Shown: positions 39,103-47,647 of the stretch, piece by piece
Layout: every line of letters begins with the position of its first letter
Numbering within the stretch: the first letter of the stretch is position 1
Program-made: the position numbers and the translations under genes
The notes under the pieces: model-generated
Databases searched by the model: none
Seen by the model: the letters and a program-made list of their open reading frames with translations, nothing else
What the model was told of the DNA's origin: nothing
NCBI GenBank assembly: GCA_900551235.1
Contig: URUU01000008.1
Coordinates: 1 to 56,323 of the forward strand
Length of the DNA: 56,323 nt
Direction of reading: 5' to 3'
From: an uncultured Lachnospiraceae bacterium
GTDB taxonomy: Bacteria > Bacillota > Clostridia > Lachnospirales > Lachnospiraceae

Positions 39103-40134
39103 ATGAAGAAAAAAGTATTAGCAGGTATTATGACAACAGCAATGGTTATGGCTATGATGACAGGATGTGGAAGCACAGATGCCACAAAAGATACACAGGC
39201 AGCAGGTGCCGCAGACGGCAAATATACCATCGGTATTTCCCAGTTTGCAGAGCATGGATCTCTTGACAACTGCCGGGAAGGATTCCTGGAAGGTCTGAAA
39301 AGTGCCGGTATCGAGGAAGGTGTGGATCTTACCGTAGAATACCAGAATGCACAGGCAGACACCGGAACAGCCAGCACAATCTCCGATAACTTTGTATCCA
39401 AAAACGTGGATCTGATCTGCGCGATCGCAACTCCGAGTGCCATGAGTGCTTACAATAGCTGTCAGGACAGTGAGATCCCGGTGGTATACACTGCGGTATC
39501 CGATCCGGTTGGAGCAGGACTTGCGGATGAAGAAGGCAAATCCGCAGGAAACATTACCGGAACTTCTGATAAACTTCCGGTAGAAGAACAACTGAAGATG
39601 ATCCGTGACCTGATGCCGGAAGCACAGAAGATCGGTATTCTGTATACAACAAGTGAGGCAAATTCCGTCAGTACGATCAAAGAGTACAAAGAACTTGCAG
39701 GAAAATATGATTTCGAGATCGTTGACAGTGGCATCAATACCGTAGCCGATGTAGAGATGGCGGCAAAAGATCTGGCATCTAAAGTAGACTGCATCAGCAA
39801 TCTGACGGATAACACCGTAGTATCTGCACTTCAGACGGTGATCGCAGCAGCAGATGAGAAAAATATTCCGGTATTTGGTTCCGAGATCGAGCAGGTAAAG
39901 AGCGGCTGTCTGGCTTCCATGGGTATTGATTATGTTGCACTTGGCAAACAGACCGGTGAGATGGCAGCAAAGATTTTAAAAGGCGAAGCAAAGGCTGAAG
40001 AAATGCCATATGAAGTGTGCAGCGGTGCAAGCCTTTATGTAAATACAGCCGTTGCAGAGAAACTTGCATTCGGACTGGAACAGGATACGATCGACAGTGC
40101 AGCAGAAGTGTTTGACGAGATTACAGTGGAATAG
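39103..40134 (+). CDS. trpX: Tryptophan-type ABC transporter substrate-binding lipoprotein
   Basis: A 343-residue lipoprotein with signal and lipobox MAMMTGC (Cys at about 22). The ABC_sub_bind fold is evident: YTIGISQFAEHGSLDNCREGFLEGLKSAG, then NAQADTGTASTISDNFVSKNVDLICAIATPSAMSAY, and IPVVYTAVSDPVGAGL. The family was long annotated as an unknown ABC transporter and is now linked to tryptophan or other hydrophobic amino acids. The T-box with a Trp specifier directly upstream supports tryptophan as substrate. AGGAGGATTTTATCT precedes the ATG. Three genes (39103-41803) form the transporter. Confidence 0.92.
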   Translation: MKKKVLAGIMTTAMVMAMMTGCGSTDATKDTQAAGAADGKYTIGISQFAEHGSLDNCREGFLEGLKSAGIEEGVDLTVEYQNAQADTGTASTISDNFVSKNVDLICAIATPSAMSAYNSCQDSEIPVVYTAVSDPVGAGLADEEGKSAGNITGTSDKLPVEEQLKMIRDLMPEAQKIGILYTTSEANSVSTIKEYKELAGKYDFEIVDSGINTVADVEMAAKDLASKVDCISNLTDNTVVSALQTVIAAADEKNIPVFGSEIEQVKSGCLASMGIDYVALGKQTGEMAAKILKGEAKAEEMPYEVCSGASLYVNTAVAEKLAFGLEQDTIDSAAEVFDEITVE

Positions 40135-40146
40135 TCGGAGGTTGAT

Positions 40147-41037
40147 ATGGCATTGCTCATAAGTGTCCTGGAACAGGGACTGATATACGCGATCATGGCG
40201 TTTGGCATTTATATTACATACAAGATCCTTGATTTCCCGGATCTGACGGTAGACGGCAGTTTTCCGATGGGTGCGGCGGTTACGGCTGCACTGATCAGCA
40301 GGGATGTGAATCCCCTGCTGACGCTGCCGGTCTGTTTTTTGCTTGGGGCAGCAGCTGGAACCCTTACCGGACTGATCCATGTCAAATTAAAAGTGCGCGA
40401 TCTGCTGTCCGGTATCATTATGATGACCGCACTTTATACAGTGAACCTTCGAATCGCAGGCAGAGCCAACCTGCCGATCTACAATAAAAATACGATTTTC
40501 CAGAATGACATTGCAGATAAGATCCTGCCGCAGAGTCTTTCACCTTTTAAGGTTGTGATCATTGTACTGGTCATCACACTGATCAGTAAATACATTCTGG
40601 ACTGGTATCTGCGGACAAAATCCGGTATGCTGCTTCGGGCAGTAGGAGATAATGACCGTATCATCACTTCTCTTGGTGTAAATAAAGGAAAAGTAAAAGT
40701 GGTTGGTCTGGCGATTTCAAATGGTCTGGTTGCCTTAAGCGGCTGCGTTTTTGCACAGCAGCAGCGTTATTTTGATGTTTCCATGGGAACTGGAACGATG
40801 GTGATCGGTCTTGCAAGCGTAATCATCGGAACCAGTCTTTTCCGTAAAGTAACAGTTCTGCGAGTGACATCGAGTGTAGTGATCGGTTCGGTGATCTATA
40901 AAGCCTGTGTGGCGATCGCCATCCGTTTTGGTTTTGAATCTACCGATCTGAAATTTATCACAGCGGCACTGTTCCTGCTGATCCTAGTACTTGGAATGGA
41001 ACGCAACAGGAAGGTCAAGGTGAAAGTCGATGCTTGA
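40147..41037 (+). CDS. trpY: Tryptophan-type ABC transporter permease
   Basis: A 296-residue membrane protein with about eight to nine helices of the branched-chain-type permease family: GLIYAIMAFGIYITYKILDFPDLTVDGSF, GAAAGTLTGLIHVKLKVRDLLSGIIMMTALYTVNLRI, and the cytoplasmic coupling stretch RAVGDNDRIITSLGVNKGKVKVVGL. It is 12 bp after the lipoprotein gene and overlaps the ATPase gene by 8 bp. It is the membrane part of the TrpXYZ-like importer controlled by the T-box. Confidence 0.92.
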   Translation: MALLISVLEQGLIYAIMAFGIYITYKILDFPDLTVDGSFPMGAAVTAALISRDVNPLLTLPVCFLLGAAAGTLTGLIHVKLKVRDLLSGIIMMTALYTVNLRIAGRANLPIYNKNTIFQNDIADKILPQSLSPFKVVIIVLVITLISKYILDWYLRTKSGMLLRAVGDNDRIITSLGVNKGKVKVVGLAISNGLVALSGCVFAQQQRYFDVSMGTGTMVIGLASVIIGTSLFRKVTVLRVTSSVVIGSVIYKACVAIAIRFGFESTDLKFITAALFLLILVLGMERNRKVKVKVDA

Positions 41038-41803
41038 ACTCAGAGAGATTTATAAATATTATAATCCTGGCACAGTCAATGAAATGTGCCTGTTCAATAA
41101 TTTTAATTTTAAAGTAGAAGATGGGGAATTTGTTGCGGTAGTCGGCAGCAATGGTTCCGGAAAGACCTCCATGCTGAACATTATCTGCGGAAGTATTCCG
41201 ATTGATGAAGGCGCTGTTCTGATCAATGGAACAAATATCACCAACATGCCGGAATACAGGCGCATGAACAAGATCGGACGCGTTTTTCAGAATCCTTCCA
41301 TGGGGACATGTCCTTCCATGACCATTCTGGAAAATATGGCGATGGCAGAAAACAAGGGGAAAGCATACAATCTTGGAAAAGGAGTCAATAAAAAAAGAGA
41401 AGATGCCTACCGTGAGCTGCTCCGTCCGCTGAACCTTGGACTGGAAGATAAGCTTCATGTAAAAGTAGGAGCCTTATCCGGCGGTCAGAGACAGGCGATG
41501 TCTCTTCTGATGTCCACCATGACACCGCTCGATTTTCTGATCCTCGATGAACATACGGCGGCACTGGATCCAAAGACGGCAGAGATCAATATGCGTCTGA
41601 CCGATCAGATCGTACGGGAGAAGAATCTGACCTCGATCATGGTTACGCATAATCTTCGTTATGCGATCGAGTACGGAACACGTATTGTCATGATGCATCA
41701 GGGAAAAGTGATCCTTGACAAAAAGGGCGAAGAAAAGAAAAATATGAATGTGGATGACGTACTGGATCTGTTTAATGAAATCAGTATTGAATGTGGAAAC
41801 TAA
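41030..41803 (+). CDS. trpZ: Tryptophan-type ABC transporter ATP-binding protein
   Basis: A 257-residue ATPase. Walker A is GSNGSGKTSM, the signature is LSGGQRQAMSLLMSTM, Walker B is FLILDEHTAALDP (His after DE, a feature of this family), and the H-loop is MVTHNLRYA. It overlaps the permease gene by 8 bp and completes the transporter. ATP hydrolysis drives import of the substrate bound by the lipoprotein. Confidence 0.93.
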   Translation: MLELREIYKYYNPGTVNEMCLFNNFNFKVEDGEFVAVVGSNGSGKTSMLNIICGSIPIDEGAVLINGTNITNMPEYRRMNKIGRVFQNPSMGTCPSMTILENMAMAENKGKAYNLGKGVNKKREDAYRELLRPLNLGLEDKLHVKVGALSGGQRQAMSLLMSTMTPLDFLILDEHTAALDPKTAEINMRLTDQIVREKNLTSIMVTHNLRYAIEYGTRIVMMHQGKVILDKKGEEKKNMNVDDVLDLFNEISIECGN

Positions 41804-41839
41804 ATAGGGTAAAATAAAATAAGAAAACGAGGTAACAGT

Positions 41840-42331
41840 ATGAGATATCATAATATAACCAAAGATGATATGTTAAATGGAGACGGGCTGCGTGTAGTGC
41901 TTTGGGTTTCCGGCTGCAATCACTGCTGCGAGGACTGTCAGAACCCTGTCACCTGGGATTCGAACGGCGGGATTCCGTTCGATGAAGCAGCGAAAAAAGA
42001 ACTGTTTGAAGAACTGGAAAAGAGTTATGTTTCTGGAATTACATTAAGCGGCGGAGATCCGCTGCATCCGGCAAACCGTCTGGATATCCGTGCACTGGTG
42101 TGCGAGATCCGGGAGAAATACCCGGAAAAGACGATCTGGCTTTATACCGGATATCTCTGGGAACAGATCAGCCATTTTGAGGTGATGCAGTACGTGGATG
42201 TCTGTGTGGATGGTGAATACGAAAAAGAGAAACGGGACGTACAGCTTCACTGGAGAGGCAGCAGCAATCAGCGCGTGATCGATGTCAGGAAAACTCTGAA
42301 AACAGGAAAAATCTGTCTGTACTGTGCATGA
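41840..42331 (+). CDS. nrdG: Anaerobic ribonucleotide reductase activating protein
   Basis: A 163-residue radical-SAM enzyme that installs the glycyl radical on class III ribonucleotide reductase NrdD. The 4Fe-4S motif is C26-x3-C30-x2-C33 (SGCNHCCEDCQNPVTW). GITLSGGDPLHP and the small length are typical. No nrdD lies nearby, so its partner is elsewhere. It is 37 bp after trpZ and preceded by GAGGTAACAGT. It may have its own weak promoter or be read through from the Trp operon. Confidence 0.93.
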   Translation: MRYHNITKDDMLNGDGLRVVLWVSGCNHCCEDCQNPVTWDSNGGIPFDEAAKKELFEELEKSYVSGITLSGGDPLHPANRLDIRALVCEIREKYPEKTIWLYTGYLWEQISHFEVMQYVDVCVDGEYEKEKRDVQLHWRGSSNQRVIDVRKTLKTGKICLYCA

Positions 42332-42401
42332 TCCTGGGAATACCCACAGGTGCAGGATATACAGAACACAAAATTGGTCAATACAGAAAGTAGAGAAGAG
42401 T

Positions 42402-42914
42402 ATGAAGAGAATCGCAAAATTTCATAAAGTGAGTTTTGGGCAGTTTAAGGCAGGATGGCTGGGAGAATTTCCACAGACGACGGAAGAAGAACTGCAGAAA
42501 ATCTATGAGGATATCAGACTTCCAAAGCGCGCAACGGCAGGTTCTGCAGGATATGATTTCTATGCGCCGGAAACGTTCAGTCTCAAATCCGGTGAGACAA
42601 TTAAAATCCCGACAGGGATCCGTGTCGAGATGGAAGATGGCTGGGTGCTGAAATGTTATCCGCGCAGTGGCCTGGGATTCAAATATCGTCTGCAGTTGGA
42701 TAATACCGTCGGCATCATCGACAGTGATTATTTTTATTCAGATAATGAAGGACATATGTTTGCAAAGATCACAAGCGATGCAAAGCAGGACAAAACCCTC
42801 ACCGTAGAAAAAGGACAGGGATTCATGCAGGGAATCTTTGTAGAATATGGCATTACAACAGATGATGAAGTGACTGCAGTGCGCAACGGCGGCTTTGGCT
42901 CGACCACAAAATAG
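42402..42914 (+). CDS. dut: dUTP diphosphatase (trimeric dUTPase family)
   Basis: A 170-residue enzyme that hydrolyses dUTP to dUMP and keeps uracil out of DNA. Trimeric dUTPase motifs are visible: AGYDFYAPETFSLKSGETIKIPTGIRVEM (motif 1), PRSGLGFKY (motif 2), LDNTVGIIDSDY (motif 3), and QGIFVEYGI/GGFGSTTK (motifs 4-5). An extra N-terminal tail (about 35 residues) is present, as in several clostridial members. Start 42402 (MKRIAKFH) has AGAGAAGAG upstream; a longer frame from 42324 starts inside nrdG. It follows nrdG by 70 bp, and both serve deoxynucleotide supply. Confidence 0.88.
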   Translation: MKRIAKFHKVSFGQFKAGWLGEFPQTTEEELQKIYEDIRLPKRATAGSAGYDFYAPETFSLKSGETIKIPTGIRVEMEDGWVLKCYPRSGLGFKYRLQLDNTVGIIDSDYFYSDNEGHMFAKITSDAKQDKTLTVEKGQGFMQGIFVEYGITTDDEVTAVRNGGFGSTTK

Positions 42915-42936
42915 TGCGGACTGTCTGGAAGAAAAG

Positions 42937-42980
42937 AACGGTACTTTACAGGAAAAATCCTGCAAAGTACCGTTTCTTTT
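42937..42980. terminator. Bidirectional intrinsic terminator
   Basis: ACGGTACTTTACAGG pairs with CCTGCAAAGTACCGT (one mismatch) around a 6-nt loop, followed by TTCTTTTT. It ends dut on the plus strand and the Gld-type operon on the minus strand. Confidence 0.88.
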
Positions 42981-44101
42981 TATTCTGCTAAAGAAGTTTC
43001 ACTTTCTGTCTCAGAAGAAGTCTCTTCCGTTTCCGGATAATCATCGTAGCTTAAGTTCTGGAAATAAGAAAGTTTATCTGCGGACATCAGATAGATATTG
43101 CTGCTTCCGGCGAGCTGTACGTAACAGGAACCATCCTCGGTCTGATCTCCGACATACAGTGTCCCGCTTAAAATTTCTGCGGTTTCGGTTTCCTTCTCTG
43201 TTTCGGATGCGGCTTCCGTTTCTGCTTCGGAGGACAGTTCACTTTCTTCCGTGCCGGTTGCTTCTGTATACTGGAAGGTGAGTGTCAGAGAGGGAGTTTT
43301 CAGCCCGTACTGTTCTTTATTATCATCTTTGTAATCGACAAAACGTTCGAAAGAGAGGCTGCCAAGATGATCAATAAGCGTTGTAACAGTATTTACAGTC
43401 GCTTTCTCTGGTGTGCTTTCGGTCTTTCCGGCATCTTCGGAGCAGGAAATATCCCATGTTTTTACAGAGCCGGTTCTGCTGCTGGCAAAGATCAGGGTAC
43501 TGTTGTTTTCGGTAACAGAAAGACTCTGGACATTGTCTGAAGAAACAGTCGGGAATGTTTCGATCACGGCGAGGTCTGCAAGTGTCTTATGGAAAGAATC
43601 TGCCAGAGAGGAGCTTACGGTATAGACTTCGTTGGTATCCTCGCGTTTCATATAATAATCACCGGTAGTACTGTTTGCATTTCCCAGAACAAGACGGCAG
43701 CTTGTGTCGTCGGAGGAAGTGAGCGTAACTGTGGCAGAAGCACCGGAGAATCCGTAATCTTCCCCATCCTGTGCAGTGCCAAGGTCGCGGACGGCATTGA
43801 AAGAAACAAATGCATTTACCAGTTCATCCGCAGAGTCTCCGGAAAGCGGGAAATGTTTGTCCTGGACGCAGGTCCAGCCGCTGTCTGTTTTGGTGAGCGT
43901 AAAAGAAGTATCACCGTCTGCAAGCTGAAAAGAAGAGATTTTGTCTGCTGCGGCTGTGGAGACATCGATGCCGGTTTCTGACTCGGCGGCATCTTCTTTT
44001 GCCTGTTGTATGCGGTTGTGGTTTGCCAGCAGGGCATAGCTGCCGGCGAGAACCACAAGAACCGATGCGGAAACGATCAGTCTGAGTGTGTTTTTCTTCA
44101 C
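42980..44101 (-). CDS. DUF4340 domain protein, last gene of the Gld-type ABC operon
   Basis: A 373-residue protein with one N-terminal membrane helix (about 7-25) and an extracytoplasmic domain of the DUF4340 type (ISSFQLADGDTSFTLTKTDSGWTCVQD, DEYGF-like GEDYGFSGASATVTLTSSDD, LVLGNANSTTGDYYMKREDTNEVYTVSSSL). A Glu/Ser/Thr-rich insert (about 305-345) and an acidic tail follow. DUF4340 proteins accompany GldG-like proteins in ABC-2 operons; function unknown. It starts at GTG (44101), behind GGAGGAAAAAATA. The first base of GTG is the last base of the GldG-like stop (TAGTG), so the two are translationally coupled. A longer frame upstream lies in the neighbour. Confidence 0.85.
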   Translation of the reverse strand: MKKNTLRLIVSASVLVVLAGSYALLANHNRIQQAKEDAAESETGIDVSTAAADKISSFQLADGDTSFTLTKTDSGWTCVQDKHFPLSGDSADELVNAFVSFNAVRDLGTAQDGEDYGFSGASATVTLTSSDDTSCRLVLGNANSTTGDYYMKREDTNEVYTVSSSLADSFHKTLADLAVIETFPTVSSDNVQSLSVTENNSTLIFASSRTGSVKTWDISCSEDAGKTESTPEKATVNTVTTLIDHLGSLSFERFVDYKDDNKEQYGLKTPSLTLTFQYTEATGTEESELSSEAETEAASETEKETETAEILSGTLYVGDQTEDGSCYVQLAGSSNIYLMSADKLSYFQNLSYDDYPETEETSSETESETSLAE

Positions 44102-45660
44102 TATTTTTTCCTCCTTTTCATCCAGATCACACCACCGATGATCAGAAATGCGGCAGGGAGTATGGCAATGGTGGCGATGCTCCACAGATTGGCATTTGCG
44201 GAAGTTACGGTCAGATAAGAAAGTTCCATGCTCTTAGAAGGAATGGAAATACTGGAACTGTGACCGCACATCCAGCTCAGTGCAGTGGTCAGAAATTTGG
44301 TATTTCCGCCGGAAACAACCGAATCTGCACTGGTGCTCAGAAACTGGCTGCTGGCAAGTAATACGATCCTGGTTTCTTTTTGTGTTTCGGTGGAAGTATT
44401 TTCTGTTTCGCTTTCAGACTCTGTCTGGTCAGTACTGTTTTCTTCTTCTGAAGAGGTTTCGGTTTCCAGAGAAGTATCGGAGTCACCGATGGTCTGTACA
44501 ATGGAGGCAGCCAGTGTAAACGGACCGTCTGTATCCCCGTCTTCTTTGGAAAGGCTCTGTATGTTTTTCGGGTCTGCTTTCAGATAGGAAGAGCTTGTTG
44601 AGGTCAGCATATCCGTAACCGTGATGTCATCGGATTTATCTTCGCGTGTCGTTATACTCTGCCCAACTGGCATCAGTACATAACTGTTTGCATCAGCAAG
44701 GCTTCCGGCAGCGTCACAGGACTGGATTTCCGGAACCAGATAAAGCGGATTGCCGGATACGTAGTGGCTGCTGTCACCTTCCAGAACGACACCGCTTTCG
44801 ATGGAGACACCATATTGTGTAAGGATCGAGTCATAATTTGGCATGTCCGTTGTACTGTAGCCGGACACAAGGAATGCATGGCCGCCATTTTGCAGATAAG
44901 AAAGGACAGCAGATGTCTCAGCATCTGAGAGATCCTTCTGTGGCGCATTGATCATCAGGCAGGCAGCATCTTCCGGAACACTTCCTGATGTGATCAGATT
45001 CAGCTCCTGGATCTCGATGTTTTCTTTTGCGATCGCAGACTGCATGGAAGAATCGAGTGTGCTTTCTTCATGTCCCTGCAGGGTATACAGTACAGGCAGG
45101 TCATCGGTGGTGACATAAGCGATCGCACTGGTGATCTGACCTTCTCCGTCAAATCCGGTCGTCTCCATGGAATAGGTCTGATAGTTGACGCTGCTCTCAT
45201 AGAGATCGCTGTAAGGGATGACTTTGCTGCGCCTGTCACTGACTGCGATCACACTGTTAGAGGCAACCTCGTCACTGCTGTACTGAGAAGTAAAGCTGGG
45301 ATTCATGACAGGGTCTTTCTTTTCGTAATGAATATGGGAAGAAAGATCGCTGTAGCGTGTCAGCAATTCGTCCAGGGTAGAATCTTCGCTGCCGTCCTCT
45401 GCAACCAGATAAAGGGTAACATCTTCGCTCAGTGCAGAAACAACGGATTTTGTCTTGTCACCGACCGTATAAAGTTTGTTTTCACTGACATCGATCTTTG
45501 TGGCAGAAGATGGAAGCTCACCTGCCAGAAGATTGACAAAGATGGCGATCGCAGCGGCCACAACAGTCAGCAGCAGGCTGTAAGAACCTTTTTTGAAGAG
45601 TTTTTTATTCTTTTTTCGCAGAAGTTCTGCGGGTTTTTTCTGTTTCAGATTGATATTCAT
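44101..45660 (-). CDS. GldG-like protein of an ABC-2 transport operon
   Basis: A 519-residue protein with an N-terminal helix (about 28-48), a large extracytoplasmic domain of the GldG/ABC-type uncharacterised transport family, and a C-terminal helix (about 493-513). Typical parts are LYTVGDKTKSVVSALSEDVTLYLV, DELLTRYSDLSSHIHYEKKDP, and DLPVLYTLQGHEESTLDSSMQ. An acidic Glu/Ser/Thr-rich loop (about 405-435) resembles the insert of the DUF4340 partner. In Bacteroidetes GldG supports gliding; here gliding is unlikely, and the role is unknown. AGGAGGATGGACT precedes the ATG. Confidence 0.88.
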   Translation of the reverse strand: MNINLKQKKPAELLRKKNKKLFKKGSYSLLLTVVAAAIAIFVNLLAGELPSSATKIDVSENKLYTVGDKTKSVVSALSEDVTLYLVAEDGSEDSTLDELLTRYSDLSSHIHYEKKDPVMNPSFTSQYSSDEVASNSVIAVSDRRSKVIPYSDLYESSVNYQTYSMETTGFDGEGQITSAIAYVTTDDLPVLYTLQGHEESTLDSSMQSAIAKENIEIQELNLITSGSVPEDAACLMINAPQKDLSDAETSAVLSYLQNGGHAFLVSGYSTTDMPNYDSILTQYGVSIESGVVLEGDSSHYVSGNPLYLVPEIQSCDAAGSLADANSYVLMPVGQSITTREDKSDDITVTDMLTSTSSSYLKADPKNIQSLSKEDGDTDGPFTLAASIVQTIGDSDTSLETETSSEEENSTDQTESESETENTSTETQKETRIVLLASSQFLSTSADSVVSGGNTKFLTTALSWMCGHSSSISIPSKSMELSYLTVTSANANLWSIATIAILPAAFLIIGGVIWMKRRKK

Positions 45661-45671
45661 AGTCCATCCTC

Positions 45672-46535
45672 CTAATTCCAGCGTCGTTTCTCAATACTCT
45701 GCACCGTCAGAAACAGCATGATTCCGATAAAAGAAAGGTAGTAAACAATTCCGGTCAGATCGAGAATGTTATTTGTGAAATTGCTGAAATGACTGGACAG
45801 GTTAAACAGATCCAGTATTTTCTGGATCATGCCTTCAAACAGGCTTTGTTTTGCAAAGTATGCAATAGTCAGTGCACCTTCACCGAGGATGCCGATACAC
45901 AGAGGGATCACTGTGCTGTGTGTTGTGTGGCAGATCAGCAGGCAGATCAGCAGTACGATCACGACCAGTGCAAAAAAAGAAGCACCTGCTGTTTCCGGGA
46001 AAAAGCTGCTGATACCCTCCATCAGGTAGCAGACCAGAAGAAAGGCGAATGTACCGACAGCAGCAAGGATCTGACTTTCGGTAAGGGAAGAGAAAAACAG
46101 TCCGACCGAAAGACAGGTGCAGCCAAGCAGGAAAAAGCCAAGGATTGCCACATAGGCAGAAACAAAGGCAATGCTGCCGTACTGTGCCATGATCAGCGGA
46201 TAAAAGCACAGGATCACAACCGGGAGCAGGAACGTAGCAGCCAGCGCCAGATATTTTCCAAATACGATCTGCCATACCGTGACAGGTGAAGTCAGAAGAA
46301 GCTGGTCGGTTTTCTGTTTCCGTTCTTCCGCAAGTGTCCGCATGGAAAGGAGCGGCGATGCGATCAGGAACAGAAATGTAATGGAAGAGAGCGTATAACT
46401 GAAGAGCGGATATCCATAATTTAAGTTATAGGCTGTAAAATAAATACCTGCCATGAGAAGCAGAAAGGCACAGAATACCCATCCGATCATGGAATGAAAA
46501 AAGCTTTTAAGTTCACGTTTACATATGCACAGCAT
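45672..46535 (-). CDS. ABC-2 permease (GldF-like)
   Basis: A 287-residue membrane protein with six helices. The N-terminal CKRELKSFFHSMIGWVF is typical of ABC-2/GldF-type permeases, as is MRTLAEERKQKTDQLLLTSPVTVWQIVFGKYLA in the cytoplasmic loop. It forms the membrane part of the complex with the ATPase (17-bp overlap) and the GldG-like and DUF4340 proteins. Start 46535 (MLCICKREL) has AAGGAGAACCTGACG upstream. A longer frame to 46574 is inside the ATPase gene. Confidence 0.9.
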   Translation of the reverse strand: MLCICKRELKSFFHSMIGWVFCAFLLLMAGIYFTAYNLNYGYPLFSYTLSSITFLFLIASPLLSMRTLAEERKQKTDQLLLTSPVTVWQIVFGKYLALAATFLLPVVILCFYPLIMAQYGSIAFVSAYVAILGFFLLGCTCLSVGLFFSSLTESQILAAVGTFAFLLVCYLMEGISSFFPETAGASFFALVVIVLLICLLICHTTHSTVIPLCIGILGEGALTIAYFAKQSLFEGMIQKILDLFNLSSHFSNFTNNILDLTGIVYYLSFIGIMLFLTVQSIEKRRWN

Positions 46536-47505
46536 CGTCAGGTTCTCCTTTCCTTTGTTTTCGGGCTGCATCATCTGCGGTCAGTTCAAGGAAGATATCC
46601 TCCAGGGACAGGCGCATAAGCTGCATGCCAAGGATCGGCAGATCTTTTTCTGCAAGGCGGTAAAACAGCAGTTCACGTATATCAGAAGAAGTAGCTGTCT
46701 TGATTTCTGCTTTTACACAGCCTTCTTCCTCACAGTCCTCCAGAAAGTGATACTCCTGTATCGCGGTGATACTTTGCAGGAGCTCTTTTAAAGCGTCTTT
46801 GGATGACTTTACGGTCAGGATCAGGCTGTTCTGTCCCTGCATCAGAGAAGTAAGGTTTTCCAGAGTATCACTGGCAACGAGTTTCCCGTGTGAAAGGATC
46901 AGCACGTAGTCACACACGGCGCTGATTTCGGAAAGAATATGCGAGCTTAAAATAACGGTATGTTCTTCACCGAGCTTTTGGATCAGGTCGCGGATTTCAA
47001 GGATCTGCTTCGGATCCAGACCGGCAGTAGGCTCATCGAGGATGAGGATTTCCGGCGAACCAAGCAGTGCCTGGGCAAGCCCCACACGCTGTCTGTAACC
47101 CTTGGAAAGATTTTTGATCAGGCGGCCGCGTACCTGCTCCAGTTTTGCTGTCGCGCAGACGCGGTCTGTCTGTGCTTTGCGTTCTGATTTTGGGATTTTT
47201 TTCAGTTCGGCTGCAAAAGACAGGTATTCTTCCACTGTCATATCAAAATAAAGAGGCGGAAGTTCCGGCAGATAGCCGATATGTTTCCTGGCAGCCTCCG
47301 CATCCTCTAAAATGTCGTGTCCGTTGACTGTAACGCTGCCATCAGTAGAAGCAAGATAGCCGGTGATCATGTTCATCGTAGTGGATTTTCCGGCACCATT
47401 TGGGCCAAGGAAACCATAAATACGCCCTTTTTCAATCGTGAAATTCAAATCATCTACAGCAAGGGTATCGCCGTAGCGTTTGGTTAAATGTCTGACTTCG
47501 ATCAA
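46519..47505 (-). CDS. ABC transporter ATP-binding protein (GldA-like)
   Basis: A 328-residue ATPase. Walker A is GPNGAGKSTTM, the signature is LSKGYRQRVGLAQALL, Walker B is ILILDEPTAGLDP, and the H-loop is LSSHILSEI. The C-terminal extension (about 215-328) is typical of GldA/NatA/CcmA-type ABC-2 ATPases. The start is TTG at 47503-47505: it sits 8 nt behind AAGGAGG and gives LIEVRHLTKRYGD, the family N-terminus. The ATG 21 bases upstream overlaps the ribosome binding site itself. First gene of a four-gene minus-strand operon. Confidence 0.9.
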   Translation of the reverse strand: MIEVRHLTKRYGDTLAVDDLNFTIEKGRIYGFLGPNGAGKSTTMNMITGYLASTDGSVTVNGHDILEDAEAARKHIGYLPELPPLYFDMTVEEYLSFAAELKKIPKSERKAQTDRVCATAKLEQVRGRLIKNLSKGYRQRVGLAQALLGSPEILILDEPTAGLDPKQILEIRDLIQKLGEEHTVILSSHILSEISAVCDYVLILSHGKLVASDTLENLTSLMQGQNSLILTVKSSKDALKELLQSITAIQEYHFLEDCEEEGCVKAEIKTATSSDIRELLFYRLAEKDLPILGMQLMRLSLEDIFLELTADDAARKQRKGEPDDAVHM

Positions 47506-47604
47506 AACAAAATCCTCCTTCATATAAAAGTCCATCTTCCATATTTTACAAAGACTTTGTGTTCGATATGAGATAAGAATGTGTTTTTTCTTTGAAAAAA
47601 GTGT

Positions 47605-47634
47605 GAAAATGGCTTCCCGCAGAAAGGAAGCCAT
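47605..47634 (-). terminator. Terminator of the lipoprotein gene
   Basis: On the minus strand ATGGCTTCC and GGAAGCCAT pair around an 8-nt loop, followed by TTTTC. It is 13 bp beyond the lipoprotein stop. Confidence 0.75.
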
Positions 47635-47647
47635 AAAAGAAAAATGG

